64,000 bases of DNA, taken from positions 48,512 through 112,511 of the forward strand of contig JAADHN010000138.1 in NCBI GenBank assembly GCA_013151865.1, in the 5' to 3' direction. Both the position numbers and the translations under genes were made by a program. How positions within the stretch are numbered: the stretch's first letter is position 1; each line of letters opens with the position of its first letter. The DNA is from Kiritimatiellota bacterium (GTDB lineage: Bacteria > Verrucomicrobiota > Lentisphaeria > Oligosphaerales > JAADHN01). The notes under the pieces were generated by a model, which saw only the letters and a list, made by a program, of their open reading frames with translations, was not told the origin of the DNA and did not search any database. Positions 46,762-58,239 of the stretch are shown in pieces.

Positions 46762-48543
46762 TCAGCGCCTCCGTCCCCCCCACCAGACGTCCGCGAATCG
46801 CCCGATGTCGTCCCAATTGCCGCCCCAGGTGCAATACATCGTGCCGATGACATTCGGGACCCCCCGGACGGCTTTGAGCCAATGTTGAAAATCTTCGGTC
46901 ACATCCCGGTCGTAGTACCCTGCCACGACCTGAGGGTGCCCGCGTTTGGAGAAGAACTCGAGGCTCTTGCGTTTGGCGATCCAGGTCACAACAGTCATGT
47001 CCTTGGGGAGGCCTTCCCACGAACCGGCCAACGTGTTGTTTACCAAATAGTAATTCTCGCGGGCATTGTGGTTCGGGTCGAACATGTCCGACCAGACGAA
47101 CATGGGCTTGCCGCCTCCATTCTTGCGGACGATTTCCGCAATCCGCCGGACGTTGTAGGCCAACAGTTCTCCGGAATTCCGGAATCGTTTGGTTTCTTCG
47201 GGCTCCCACCCGCCCGTGCGCATTTCATCATAGGCGAGGAACCAACCGTCCGGATGGAACAGTTCGCGATTGTATTTCACGCTGTCCCGGCAGATCTCGA
47301 ATACTTTCGGATTGTAAAGACTGCAATTCATCTGGTCGTTGGGCATGGGCAGGGCATGGTAGGCGGAAAACAGCACGGTCTGCCCCTCGCGAATCCGGGA
47401 GTCGGGCGCCAGAAGGACGCCCGGGGACGCGTGGATCACCCCGTACGTTCCCCGCCAGCGGGCACGGCCCAATTTCGGATCCTCCACCCGCCGATAGTCC
47501 CGCCCCTCGATATACACCGTTCCGTCTTTGCCGGCGATCCGCAGCGGCAGGTCGTCGCGCCGCAGCACATTCAGCGTGGGTACGGCCTCGATTCGCACGC
47601 CGTCGACCCACATGCGGCCGGACTTGCCGCCCCAGATGCCGATGTAAAACCGAACTTTGCGTCGGTTCAGACTGTTGAAAACCACAACTTGCTCGCACCA
47701 ATCCGCGGAGGTGTCGCGCAACTTCTTTCGGGCGGGAGCGTCTTCGGCCGGCTTCTCGCGGAATCCGCACGTTTGCAGCGTGCGTTTGCCGTCCGCGGCA
47801 AGAACCAGGCTCTGATAATTCCCGGTGACCTTGTCCAGTTTTATCCAATAATGGACGCGATACTGCTGAAACGGTCGGACAACCCACGTCTGGAACACAC
47901 GGTTGTGGCCCCATTTATTGGTGCGGGCGCCGACTTCAAACCGGAGAGAAACGCTGCCGTCTTTCACCACCTGCACGTCGGCAAAAGAGCCGCGACCGGG
48001 ATCGTCGTGAAACCAAGATGGAAAGCGGTCGCCCCGGTGCTCTTCGAACGAGGGATTGGCAATGCGCACATCGCAAATCGAGACCAAACGTCCCTCAGCC
48101 GCGCGGAGCGAGACATTCCGGACGGGATATCCCGCGGCCAGATTCGGATCGTGCATCAAGATGCCGCCCGCATAGCCGAACGGTGCTGCGGTCACGATGA
48201 AATCCATGCCGCGCTCCCGAGCGAGTCGCCGGAACGCGAGGGCGTTCCGCTTCCACTTCTCTCCGATGCCGACCGCCGGTCCCCACCAAGTGGTCAGTTT
48301 GGTATCTGCGTACACCACTCCGTTATACCCGGCTTTGGCCGCACGTTCGACGATGTCTCGCGCCATTGCCGCATTCCGGTCCACGAGCATGTTCAGAGGG
48401 ACACGCACCCAGCGTTTTTGCCAAACGGGCGCCCTCCCTTCCCGAGCCGATGCCCGGCTGGCGGCGACCGCAGCCCAAAAAAAGGCCGCGCCAAGGAATC
48501 TGACGGCGTTTCGAAGGATCAACGGCACGCGGTGCAGCAACAT
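46762..48543 (-). CDS. Secreted GH20-like putative glycosidase
   Basis: The 593-residue protein has a signal peptide (MLLHRVPLILRNAVRFLGAA). It opens with a TIM-barrel start (RWVRVPLNMLVDRNAAMARD), is interrupted at about residues 150-290 by a carbohydrate-binding sandwich (VRPFQQYRVHYWIKLDK), and resumes with HPDGWFLAYDEMRTGGW. The D439-E440 pair is placed like the Asp-Glu of GH20 beta-hexosaminidases, which cleave N-acetyl sugars with substrate help. TGGAGG lies eight bases before ATG 48543. Family placement is by motif only; it could be a new GH family. It likely works with the sialidase-like protein on amino-sugar glycans. Confidence 0.7.
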   Translation of the reverse strand: MLLHRVPLILRNAVRFLGAAFFWAAVAASRASAREGRAPVWQKRWVRVPLNMLVDRNAAMARDIVERAAKAGYNGVVYADTKLTTWWGPAVGIGEKWKRNALAFRRLARERGMDFIVTAAPFGYAGGILMHDPNLAAGYPVRNVSLRAAEGRLVSICDVRIANPSFEEHRGDRFPSWFHDDPGRGSFADVQVVKDGSVSLRFEVGARTNKWGHNRVFQTWVVRPFQQYRVHYWIKLDKVTGNYQSLVLAADGKRTLQTCGFREKPAEDAPARKKLRDTSADWCEQVVVFNSLNRRKVRFYIGIWGGKSGRMWVDGVRIEAVPTLNVLRRDDLPLRIAGKDGTVYIEGRDYRRVEDPKLGRARWRGTYGVIHASPGVLLAPDSRIREGQTVLFSAYHALPMPNDQMNCSLYNPKVFEICRDSVKYNRELFHPDGWFLAYDEMRTGGWEPEETKRFRNSGELLAYNVRRIAEIVRKNGGGKPMFVWSDMFDPNHNARENYYLVNNTLAGSWEGLPKDMTVVTWIAKRKSLEFFSKRGHPQVVAGYYDRDVTEDFQHWLKAVRGVPNVIGTMYCTWGGNWDDIGRFADVWWGGRRR

Positions 48544-48613
48544 GGTGTGCCTCCAAATTCGACGGGCCGGAGTCTCGGTTCCCGACACTCGGAGCGTCCC
48601 CCATCCTTTGGCG

Positions 48614-48895
48614 TTACGGCTCAATCACGGCCAAAGCCGTATCGACGTTGCCAAACGGAGCGCTGACTTGGGTCCCCGCCACCCGGTCGCGCACGCGTTC
48701 GACCATACTCTCTCGGGCGAAACGACTGCACATGGCACGCTGTCCTTCCCGCTGCTTTCCGATGCCATGCGCTCCATCACGGCGTCGGGGACGACGACAT
48801 CGGGGACTTCGTTCCGCATGAAAGACGCGTTGCGCAAACCGGCCGACGGCCAGATTCCGGCGATCACCGGCCATCACAGGCGGCGCCACAGCGAC
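48614..48895 (-). pseudogene. Frameshifted remnant of methylenetetrahydrofolate reductase C-terminus
   Basis: One minus-strand frame from about 48895 reads WPVIAGIWPSAGLRNASF, then RNEVPDVVVPDAVMERMASE, which follows the usual MTHFR pattern of IAGIWPL-SLRNA and NEVPGV-VP. Near 48760 the sense moves to another frame: ARESMVERVRDRVAGTQVSA then PFGNVDTALAVIEP and stop, again matching the C-terminal end of MetF-type proteins, including the homocysteine S-methyltransferase/MTHFR fusions. A stop codon lies just upstream of the first block, so only the last 90 or so residues remain. This is a dead fragment, with at least one frameshift. Confidence 0.65.
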
Positions 48896-50213
48896 GTCCT
48901 GTGCATGGCTTGGTTCTGTCCGAATATCCTATCCGGCCATCTGTTGCGGATTCCGCAATTGCACAACCACAACGGATCGATCGGGCAATGCGCCCGTAGG
49001 GGCCGGGCTCGACCGCTCCGTTCCCGCGTCCGACCGGCCAGAAACGGTTGCCAGGGGAATTCCCCCTCCAAGGCGCTCGGGTCGGGGCCCCGTTTCAGAC
49101 GGCCCCGACGGCCGTGCCCACCGAGCCGGAATGCCCGAGCCTGCCGGTCCAAATTCCAGGCGCGGACTATATTGCCTGCGCCGCGATTGACAACCGTTTG
49201 GACCTGCAAGGTCCGCGCCGATACGGCGAGTGCTCTGTCGGCGCGGCACCTCAGACGCCGGACGTTCTGGCTCTCTTTTTCCTCGGTGGCCTCGACGACC
49301 TCTGTGGCAGAAGTTGCCTTCCGGCGTTCCCGGGCCGTCCCGACAACCATGCCGAAGCCTGCTCCCACGGGATGCCTGCGGGCACGAGCAATTCACGAGC
49401 CGCCGAACGCCATGACGCATCTCCCGTATCTTCAGAACACTGCCGCCAAACGCCGGCCGAGTCAGGTTTTCCACGCAAGCCCGCCCGTCGTTCGGCGCAA
49501 TCCCCCGACACTTCACGCCGACGGGATAGCCGAGCAAAGGGCGTCGTCCCCGGCGCATGGGGCGGGCAATCAAAAAAAAGTGTTGGAAACATGCAAAGAC
49601 TCAAATCAAGGGGTTACGACTTCGAGGGGTGGAAACCACCCGAAAAAGCGGCCCCCGAGGCTTGTCATACCCCGACTGTTTCGTTAGATTGCATCCGTTT
49701 CCCAGGACATTCGGGGAAGTGTTTTCGAAACGGTCACGGTCCTCTCTTGTCGTTTTGGAGACGGCGTGTTCTTCCACTTGTGGGATCCCGCGTTCAGGTA
49801 CCGGGAGGCTCCCGGCGGGGTCCGCGGTGTGGTTCCCGGAAAGAGGTGGAAGTCTCCGCCGCAGCGGCCCGGAGCATGGGCCGCAGACGAGATGGCGTCG
49901 GGACCGCTCCCGAAAGATGGGGACAGCGCGCATCGAGGCCGCAAAGGCGGTCGCGCCCTCTCGCTTCACGGTGTTGCTGCTTCGTTGGGCGCGTCCCGTT
50001 CGGGAAGACGGGGTTAGAAAGCAACTGCACCGAATAGGGTGGATGTCCGGAAGCTTGAGTTTATCGAATCCGGCGGGACCCACGGCGAAGTTTCCCTGGT
50101 GGAAGTCGACCCGACGCTCCCGGCGCGGTTCGGAAAACATTTTCGGACAACCTCGAAACTTGGGCAGTTCTGAGAATCCTTCGAGTTTCCAGCTACGGTC
50201 AGGTGCGAACCTT
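48896..50213. other. Long gene-free region upstream of dnaA
   Basis: About 1.3 kb with no family features in any frame. A minus-strand block near 49270-49325 contains CCACAGAGGTCGTCGAGG, like the CACAGAGG-rich dispersed repeats of many bacteria. An A/T-richer tract with eight A lies at 49573-49580. No consensus TTATCCACA DnaA box was found. The frame before dnaA is open for 200 codons but without recognisable features. Confidence 0.5.
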
Positions 50214-51575
50214 ATGGAAAAGAACGCTCAAACCGCGTGGGGGGCCGCGGCAGTCCGCTTGCGCAAGCTTCTGAACGAGGACACATACGACCGCTGGATC
50301 GCGGGGATTGTGCCCCTGGCGATCGAGAAAAACAATTTCCGCCTCGGCGTATCGAACGAGATTTTCAGCGAATGGCTGACGAACAACTACCAGGATCTGA
50401 TCAGGACCGCCCTCGAGGAAGCAACCGGCACCACCTATAACGTGCTGTTCGAAAGTGGACACGATCCCGCCGCCGCCGAACTCGCTTCGGACGCGACCGC
50501 GGCAGGCGCTCCGACCGGGCGACGGCGGCGTCCCGCCGAAACGGACGTCGCCCAAGGCCGCTACGACCGTCGTCTCACATTCGACTCGTTTGTTGTCGGA
50601 GAGAACAATAAGTTCGCCTATGCTGCGTCCCACGCTGTTGCAGACGCTCCCGGCAAAGCCTACAATCCCCTCTTTATCCACGGGGCGACCGGATTGGGCA
50701 AGACTCACCTGCTGCAGGCGATCGCCCAGGAAGTCCTCGGACGCAGGAAGCGGGCCCGCATCGAATACCTGACCAGCGAAGAATTCGCCAATCTCTTTAT
50801 CGACGCGTTGATGAACCGACGCCTGCCGGGGTTTCGGCGGCACTATCGCGGAGTCGACTTGCTGTTAATCGACGACGTCCACTTTTTCAAGGGCAAGGAA
50901 CAGTTCCAGGAAGAGTTCTTCCATACATTCAACGCGTTGTACAATCGACGTAAGCAGATCGTTCTGACCTCGGACCGCCCCCCACACGAAATCGGCGGTC
51001 TGGAAAAACGCCTCGTTTCGCGCTTCGAATGGGGACTCACCACAGAAATCCTCCCCCCCGACCTGGAAACCCGAGTGGCTTTTCTGCGCAAGAAGCAAGA
51101 GGGCAATAGCCTGAAACTGTCGGACGAAGTGCTGCAATTCATGGCCGGACTGATCAAGTCGAACTTCCGGCGTCTCGAAGGCGCACTGCTCCGACTGGTC
51201 TCCTATGCCTCGATGACCGGCAGCGAGGTGGACACCGAGCAGGCGGAATTCCTGCTTCGCCCCATTATCGAGGAAGAATCGGCGAGCAGCGTCAGTGTCG
51301 AGAAGATTCAGCGGACTGTCGCGGAACACTTCGACATCCGCGTCGCCGATATGCTCGGGAAGCGGCGGCCTCAGAATATTGCCTTTCCACGACAGGTGGC
51401 CATGTTTCTTTGCCGGCGCCTGACCGACCATTCGACGACAACCATCGGGGAACAGTTCAACCGGAACCACGGAACGATTCTTCACGCCGTGAATACGATC
51501 GAGCAACGGATGAAGCGGGACTCCCAGTTCCGTCACACGATCGGCTTCCTCGAACGCAAGCTGCGGGGCTTTTAG
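50214..51575 (+). CDS. dnaA: Chromosomal replication initiator protein DnaA
   Basis: The 453-residue protein has all DnaA domains: an N-terminal DnaB-interaction domain (residues 1-80), a linker, the AAA+ domain with GATGLGKTHLLQ (P-loop 157-164), Walker B LLLIDDVHFF, the initiator-specific region, and the C-terminal helix-turn-helix with NRNHGTILHAVNTIEQ replacing the common DHTTVIHA signature. DnaA-ATP opens the origin. The start at 50214 gives the usual length. No dnaN or recF follows; a convergent gene is 190 bases on. Origin boxes nearby are not evident; a palindrome TTGTGCACAA lies at 51582-51591. Confidence 0.95.
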   Translation: MEKNAQTAWGAAAVRLRKLLNEDTYDRWIAGIVPLAIEKNNFRLGVSNEIFSEWLTNNYQDLIRTALEEATGTTYNVLFESGHDPAAAELASDATAAGAPTGRRRRPAETDVAQGRYDRRLTFDSFVVGENNKFAYAASHAVADAPGKAYNPLFIHGATGLGKTHLLQAIAQEVLGRRKRARIEYLTSEEFANLFIDALMNRRLPGFRRHYRGVDLLLIDDVHFFKGKEQFQEEFFHTFNALYNRRKQIVLTSDRPPHEIGGLEKRLVSRFEWGLTTEILPPDLETRVAFLRKKQEGNSLKLSDEVLQFMAGLIKSNFRRLEGALLRLVSYASMTGSEVDTEQAEFLLRPIIEEESASSVSVEKIQRTVAEHFDIRVADMLGKRRPQNIAFPRQVAMFLCRRLTDHSTTTIGEQFNRNHGTILHAVNTIEQRMKRDSQFRHTIGFLERKLRGF

Positions 51576-51763
51576 CCGGGATTGTGCACAAACTTGGACG
51601 CGAGAGGGGGCGGCTCTCATACTGAATCAGGTTGTTGCGGCGACCGATGGACGGGACGGTGTTGAAGCGCCGCCGCGGTCGACGCTTGACGGCAACGCCC
51701 CCAAGATGTGCGAGATGCATCGTCACAGCAGACGGTCCATGACCAATCCGGGTTGAAGTCCGC

Positions 51764-54700
51764 TCACTTCTCGTCTCGGGCTTCCCATCGGCGGGCCGAC
51801 CGGAGCACCCGGTAGACGTGCGTCAGCGTCAGGGTCTCGCCAACCGGCAGTTTTACGGTCCGAGACCAGAGTTCGAGGTTGACGCGTTGCTGACCGCCGT
51901 TCCAGTTTACGTATGCCGTCGTCACGTCGCCGGGCTCGAATCGGTCGAGAACGCCAAAGTCGCGGCCCCGGTCCACCCAGGCCCATTCACCGGCCGGAAG
52001 CGCGTCGCCGCGCAGCCACTTTTCCCTCTCTTTCAACGGGTCATTCTGCACGGCCAACGGGAACCGCCCCCACCTGCCGTCGGCTTTCTTGACCCACACG
52101 ACGACGTCTTGAGTCGAGCCGACGGCAAAGGCGGGATGGACTCGTATACAGGCGGTCTGGGGACCCCGCGCGACATTGGTCAGGGTCGTATGCACCTGAA
52201 ACTCGGGTCGATCGGGCAAGAGTTCGATGGTTCTCTCGACTTTGAACCCGTTGCCGAGTTCGGCTGCCATGGTCACGGCGGTGTCCGACTGGAAAGTGAC
52301 CCTGTAAGACTCGTCCCAGCCCGGGGAACGATAACCGGACTCGCTGTATTCCTCGTACCCGCCCTCGGCCGGTTCGAAGCCCCGGTCCGGGTCTCCAAAC
52401 CGTTTGAAGATGTCCACCGGAACACCCCCGGCAAGGCTGCGCAAACGCCAAATCCGACCCCCACGTCCGGGAACGACCACCGCATCGAGGTGCGGAGTCC
52501 GCAGACGGATGATCGGAAGACTCTTCCCGCGCTCCTGTTGGCGCGCCAGCCACGGACCGAGGTACCCTCTCCGCCCCTCGCGGATATGCGTCACACCCGC
52601 CGCTTTCGCGATCTTCGCAAAACGCTCGACCAGAGTCCGAACATCTGCCTCGGCGGCGGCCGGCACGAGCTGGTCGCCCTTCTCGATATACCCGCCGCCG
52701 CGGCTTAAAGCGATCCGAGTATAGAGCAACGGGAGCCGAGCCACTCGAGTTCGCTGCAATCGGACGGGATCCGCTTCCACGCGCTTCTCCGCCCGGTCGA
52801 AGAGCTGAACGGATTTCCGGATCACCTCGGGAGTGAGATATCCGGCGCTCGGCGGGGAGTAAATCCGGACATGCAAATCGGGGTTGTTGCGCACCTGATC
52901 GTGAACCAAGTCAATGTATTGCCGCATCGGTGCGGCGGCCTTGCCGTAATAAGCCGCCAGGAACTCGTCGATGGCTTTGTCCGTATCGTATGATGGGTCC
53001 CACAACGTTTTGGCCATGATCCAAGTGCGAAGTTCAGCGAACTCGCCGCCTCGTGTGAAATAGTCTGCCTCCTCGTAAATGCCCGTGACCCCGTGGTTGA
53101 CGAAGAAGTCGATGTTGGGCTTGAGTACATAGAGGTTCGGAAACGGCATGATGCAATGGGCGTAGTTGATGACGTAGTCCCAAATGTGAAGCCGATTGCA
53201 AATGCGATTCCAGCCTTCGATGTCGCGCCGGAACGAGGCGTTGAAGGGATCGGTCGCCAGCGGGTGCGCGAAACAGCACTCGATGCTGCAGAGCCGCACG
53301 GCCACATTCGGCCTGGGCCGGACATGCAGGGGCGGCTTGCGGCTCCACTGGTATGCAAGTGTGTCGACGATCTTGGTCGGAAACTCGTCCCGAACCGCGT
53401 CGGCAATCGCGTTGACAAAGTGGATCAACACTCCCGCCTGACTGCCTTCTTTCTCGGCCAGGGCCCGGCATTTCGGGCACTGGCAATAATTGCCCCAATC
53501 ATTTTGGGATACGGAAAAAATCGTGGCGTCCGGCGACTCGCGCATCCGCCGCCGGATCGCGGCCGTGACAAAGCGCACAACGTCCGGATTGGTCATACAG
53601 AGCTGGGTACGTTGGGGCCCCACGCGTTTTCCGCCGATTTCGGAGTAGTACTCCGGATGTTCGGCAAAGTACTCCGACGGAGGAAGCAGTGAATTGAATG
53701 TGTGGACGAAGCCGCGGTACGTAATCTTGCCGCCGCGCTCTTCGTCGAGTCGGGTCTGGGTCCCGTTGATCTTGTTGCGTACCGCCCAGTCAGCGTCACG
53801 CGAATTCGGGTAGTCCGTGGCACGGTACTCGAGTGGCGGGACATACGTCCGATCGACCTTCGGGACCGCGAGGGTTCCGCGCTTCGGCAAGATCGTGCAA
53901 TCCGGCGTAAACCAGCGGCAGCCCAAATAGTCCTCGAGGAAAGTGTAGCAGGCATAGAGCACACCTCGTTTGTTGCCGGCCAGCACCAGGGCCGGGCCAA
54001 CCGTCCGGATCAGAATGCCCTCTTGGCCCAGTGCCTTCCAATCCACGCTCACACCGAGCTTCTTAAGCAGGGCGCTGCGCCCCACCACAAGAGGTATGCG
54101 CTCGCCGCAGCGACTGTCGCTGACAATGGGCGGGGCCGCCCCCATGATGGACTCGAGGTGTTTCTGCAGGTCCGAGGCGGCGTGTTGTTCCTGGGGCGTC
54201 GGTTTGTCCGGAATCACGATGGCATGGCTGTCCGGAGCCACCAGACGCCCCCCGATCAACACCTGACAGCGCCCCAAATCGGCACGGCGGCGGGCGTTTT
54301 TCGTCATGGCTTCTTCAAGCTGGGTTGCCGCGCCGGTCAGGAACTTCCGGCCGGGGGCGTCCTCAGGCAGGGCTTCGAGGACGCGCTCCAGGTCAGCCTT
54401 CAACGCCTGGATCTGCTCCCGCTCGCGCGCCACGGTCACGGCGCCCCCGGTCCGTCCCAAAGCATCCTGTATCCGGACCGCCAGAGCCTTGGCCGCAGCG
54501 GGCTGCCCTCCGGAATCCAAGACGGCCTCCCGGTACAGGCTGCGGACTTCGCCAGGGTTCAGACCTGCCGTGAGTTCGCTGAGCCGGGTGAGGCCGTTGC
54601 TGTAGCCTGCCCCCCCGTTCACCAGGAAGATTTTGATCAACGCGCGCTTCCGGCCCGGGTCCCGGGTATGCTTCGCCAAAAGACACGCAATGTCGGCTCG

Positions 54701-55324
54701 GGTGTAAGCCGAAGCACCGTTCATCAAGGCTTGTGCCCTCTCCGGCTTCCCCCGGTCCAGGTAGTAACGAGCCAGGTATTGCCGTTCCGCGTCGCTGTGC
54801 CGGGCCTTGGCCAACAACGGCGCAACCGTCGCCTCGGCATCTCGGACCTTGCGGACCGTCACGTCGTCGATCCAGGCCTCGCTGTCCCGCGCCCCTATGA
54901 ACGCCAACGGGTGAAAGAAAACATGGTCCGAAGGCGATGAGAATGTCACGTCGATTCTGCGCCAGTCTTGCGTGGTCCGCAACGGCACGGATCGGACAAA
55001 CGCCCAGTCGAACGAGTTCCATGCGTACACATAGAGAGCGAAAAGGGCCCCCGCGCCCACTCGGGCTTTCACGAAACCCGTGACGTGATAGGTGGCAAAC
55101 GGCTCCACGTCGAGCCGCCCGCCGATACAGAGCCAATGCTGTTTCGTCCCGACCTGGAGATGGCCGCTGCGCTGGCCCGTATGGGCCGGACCGGGCACAC
55201 CAGTCCGCTCGAAACCGGGATCAGGAAAGATGTTCTTCCCCTTCTCCGCGGCCCAACCGATCGAAATGGTCAGGAACAAACAGGTCAAACAGTTGGTTGT
55301 CCTAAAAAACGTGCGGTGCTTCAT
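51764..55324 (-). CDS. Secreted DUF4838 / alpha-glucuronidase-like protein
   Basis: The 1186-residue protein has a signal peptide (MKHRTFFRTTNCLTCLFLTI). Residues 25-160 form a carbohydrate-binding sandwich with FPDPGFERTGVPGP; 160-330 a helical part; about 340-450 is an alpha-glucuronidase N-domain (AIVIPDKPTPQEQHAASDLQ); then comes a DUF4838 TIM barrel with YRATDYPNSRDADW, NDWGNYCQCPKC and GIYEEADYF. A C-terminal beta-sandwich closes the protein. Acidic residues in YEEADYF may take part in catalysis, but no activity is established for DUF4838. ATG 55324 has GGAGGAA eight bases upstream. It faces dnaA and has no partner gene. Confidence 0.8.
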   Translation of the reverse strand: MKHRTFFRTTNCLTCLFLTISIGWAAEKGKNIFPDPGFERTGVPGPAHTGQRSGHLQVGTKQHWLCIGGRLDVEPFATYHVTGFVKARVGAGALFALYVYAWNSFDWAFVRSVPLRTTQDWRRIDVTFSSPSDHVFFHPLAFIGARDSEAWIDDVTVRKVRDAEATVAPLLAKARHSDAERQYLARYYLDRGKPERAQALMNGASAYTRADIACLLAKHTRDPGRKRALIKIFLVNGGAGYSNGLTRLSELTAGLNPGEVRSLYREAVLDSGGQPAAAKALAVRIQDALGRTGGAVTVAREREQIQALKADLERVLEALPEDAPGRKFLTGAATQLEEAMTKNARRRADLGRCQVLIGGRLVAPDSHAIVIPDKPTPQEQHAASDLQKHLESIMGAAPPIVSDSRCGERIPLVVGRSALLKKLGVSVDWKALGQEGILIRTVGPALVLAGNKRGVLYACYTFLEDYLGCRWFTPDCTILPKRGTLAVPKVDRTYVPPLEYRATDYPNSRDADWAVRNKINGTQTRLDEERGGKITYRGFVHTFNSLLPPSEYFAEHPEYYSEIGGKRVGPQRTQLCMTNPDVVRFVTAAIRRRMRESPDATIFSVSQNDWGNYCQCPKCRALAEKEGSQAGVLIHFVNAIADAVRDEFPTKIVDTLAYQWSRKPPLHVRPRPNVAVRLCSIECCFAHPLATDPFNASFRRDIEGWNRICNRLHIWDYVINYAHCIMPFPNLYVLKPNIDFFVNHGVTGIYEEADYFTRGGEFAELRTWIMAKTLWDPSYDTDKAIDEFLAAYYGKAAAPMRQYIDLVHDQVRNNPDLHVRIYSPPSAGYLTPEVIRKSVQLFDRAEKRVEADPVRLQRTRVARLPLLYTRIALSRGGGYIEKGDQLVPAAAEADVRTLVERFAKIAKAAGVTHIREGRRGYLGPWLARQQERGKSLPIIRLRTPHLDAVVVPGRGGRIWRLRSLAGGVPVDIFKRFGDPDRGFEPAEGGYEEYSESGYRSPGWDESYRVTFQSDTAVTMAAELGNGFKVERTIELLPDRPEFQVHTTLTNVARGPQTACIRVHPAFAVGSTQDVVVWVKKADGRWGRFPLAVQNDPLKEREKWLRGDALPAGEWAWVDRGRDFGVLDRFEPGDVTTAYVNWNGGQQRVNLELWSRTVKLPVGETLTLTHVYRVLRSARRWEARDEK

Positions 55325-55671
55325 GGGCTGGTTCCTCCGGCCGAAGTGTGCAATGCATCCTGGAAACGTCCGGGCGGCGATGTCATGCAGCCGGGAAACG
55401 GACAGGGCGGACCCCCCACCGCGTTCTCTGCGACGTCTGCAAGATCGTGCAAAGCGACCCGGTCGCCAGCGACCGTATCTCGGCAAAGGTTCGGCGTCAA
55501 GTCGCGTCGGCCGGGGCAAATCCGAACCGTGTGCGCCCGCCGCCAGGGGTTGTGGAGGATTGCCGGCCCCGGACCGCCCCGCTCCCCCCGCAGGGCAGTC
55601 CGGACGCATCAAGAACTCTTGGCAAACGAGAGCCCGGCCACAAAGCAAGGGCCCGTGACCGCGCGAGAAAG

Positions 55672-55955
55672 AGTGCGATTTTGGGTGAGATTTCGTTCCC
55701 CCCGAACGGGACCCGGCGTTGCTGCCCTCGACGGTAATCCCGCTCGGCGAGACGCGGAAAACGGCGAAAGATCGTCCGAACGCGCCGCGCCCTACCGCCT
55801 TCGTCCCACGCCTGCGGGACTCTGGCGGACAAGTCGGATTGGGGCGGAAGGCGGCCTGCGCCCCCAGCCGATCCCGCTTGGCGGGAGAGACGGGTCCGCC
55901 TCAGGCGGACAGCGATTCGCCCTTGGCGAAGAGCAACAACTCCCGCGGCTCACGC
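55672..55955 (+). repeat. Dispersed repeat R1, copy 2
   Basis: Contains GTGCGATTTTGGGTGAGATT at its left end and CGCCTCAGGCGGACAGCGAT, TTGGCGAAGAGC and AACTCCCGCG at its right end, the blocks of the 39.5 kb copy in the opposite orientation, with about 205 extra bases between them. Confidence 0.7.
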
Positions 55956-56051
55956 CCCCTTTTTCTCCTTGGGAACGGGCTCAAACGAAGGTCCGGCGCC
56001 CGGCGCCGGAAAGGAGTGTGAGTTTTTCTCTTTTTTTTCGCAACAAATGCC

Positions 56052-56080
56052 TTGACAAGGCCTGCTCCAACCTTTAGAAT
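56052..56080 (+). promoter_or_regulatory. Promoter of pseudopilin gene A
   Basis: TTGACA (56052-56057) and TAGAAT (56075-56080), 17 bases apart, with a leader of about 115 bases. The same layout repeats before gene B. Confidence 0.82.
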
Positions 56081-56201
56081 CCCAACTCAGGTTTTGGCGC
56101 GTGGCATGCATTCTCTTTACTACTTTCCGCCGGCGACGCGGTGTCGCAGGAGAACGGGAAGAAGGCGCGGACCGAAACACAGAAAAAGGGAGTAAGGCAT
56201 C

Positions 56202-56948
<747 letters not shown>

Positions 56949-56998
56949 GAAGGACCGTCGCGTCGCGACCGGTCCGAGACTGATCGATGTTCAAACTC

Positions 56999-57035
56999 GG
57001 CCCTTCCGCCGTCTTCCCGGCGGGAGGGCCTTTTT
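56999..57035 (+). terminator. Terminator after pseudopilin A
   Basis: GGCCCTTCCGCC pairs with GGCGGGAGGGCC (one G-U pair) around an eight-base loop, followed by TTTTT. Confidence 0.9.
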
Positions 57036-57346
57036 CCGCCCCCCGCCGACCGAAGCCGCCGGAAAGATTCCCTCCCTCCGAAGCCCTCCGCTCCGTCACC
57101 CCCGATCCCCAGAGGCGCGACGCCGGACGATGTGCACGCTTCCCGGACGCCCGCTTTCCAGGTCCCCTGCAGCACAGTTTGAACCGATAGTCGCCGAAAT
57201 TCAACTCTTCCGGTCTGTTGTCGACAGGGCGTGGAACGACCCGCCGCCCGCGGCGCCGGAAGGCCGTTCCGTCTTCGCCCGAGCCTCAGTTAACGTATAT
57301 CATCCGTCGATTATTTGCGCTTTTCCGATTTTTTTCAAAATTCCCC
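57036..57346. other. Spacer between tandem pseudopilin units
   Basis: About 310 bases after terminator A. Nothing recognised except an A/T-rich tract just before promoter B (57305-57345), which may act as an UP element. Confidence 0.5.
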
Positions 57347-57375
57347 TTGACAAAGCGTGCGTCAGCCTTTAAAAT
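57347..57375 (+). promoter_or_regulatory. Promoter of pseudopilin gene B
   Basis: TTGACA (57347-57352) and TAAAAT (57370-57375), 17 bases apart, preceded by an A/T-rich tract. Flanking bases match promoter A (CCTTTA-AAT, then CTCAGGTT). Confidence 0.85.
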
Positions 57376-57489
57376 CCGACTCAGGTTCTGACACATGGTC
57401 CGCATTTCCCGCTCGCGCCGGCGATGGGGCGTCGCTGACGGAGGGGAAAAAGGCGCGGACCGAAACACGAAAACAGGGAGACAAGCATC

Positions 57490-58239
<750 letters not shown>

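Larger units (their letters stand above)
55325..56201. other. Intergenic region with repeat R1 copy and pseudopilin promoter
   Basis: About 880 bases. The middle holds the second R1 copy (55672-55955), the right end the promoter of the first tandem pseudopilin gene. No gene was recognised. Confidence 0.6.

Noticed and set aside
46552..48666. 700-codon open frame antisense to the GH20-like gene
   Set aside because: Antisense shadow; the minus strand encodes a signal peptide, domains and a ribosome site.
48197..49687. Plus-strand frame of 496 codons across the MTHFR remnant
   Set aside because: Low-complexity peptide; the protein-like signal is on the minus strand in two frames.
49557..50213. 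In-frame N-terminal extension of DnaA
   Set aside because: Would add 219 residues without DnaA features; the usual family length fits the start at 50214.
51582..51591. TTGTGCACAA as a DnaA box
   Set aside because: Differs from TTATNCACA at the third base and stands alone.
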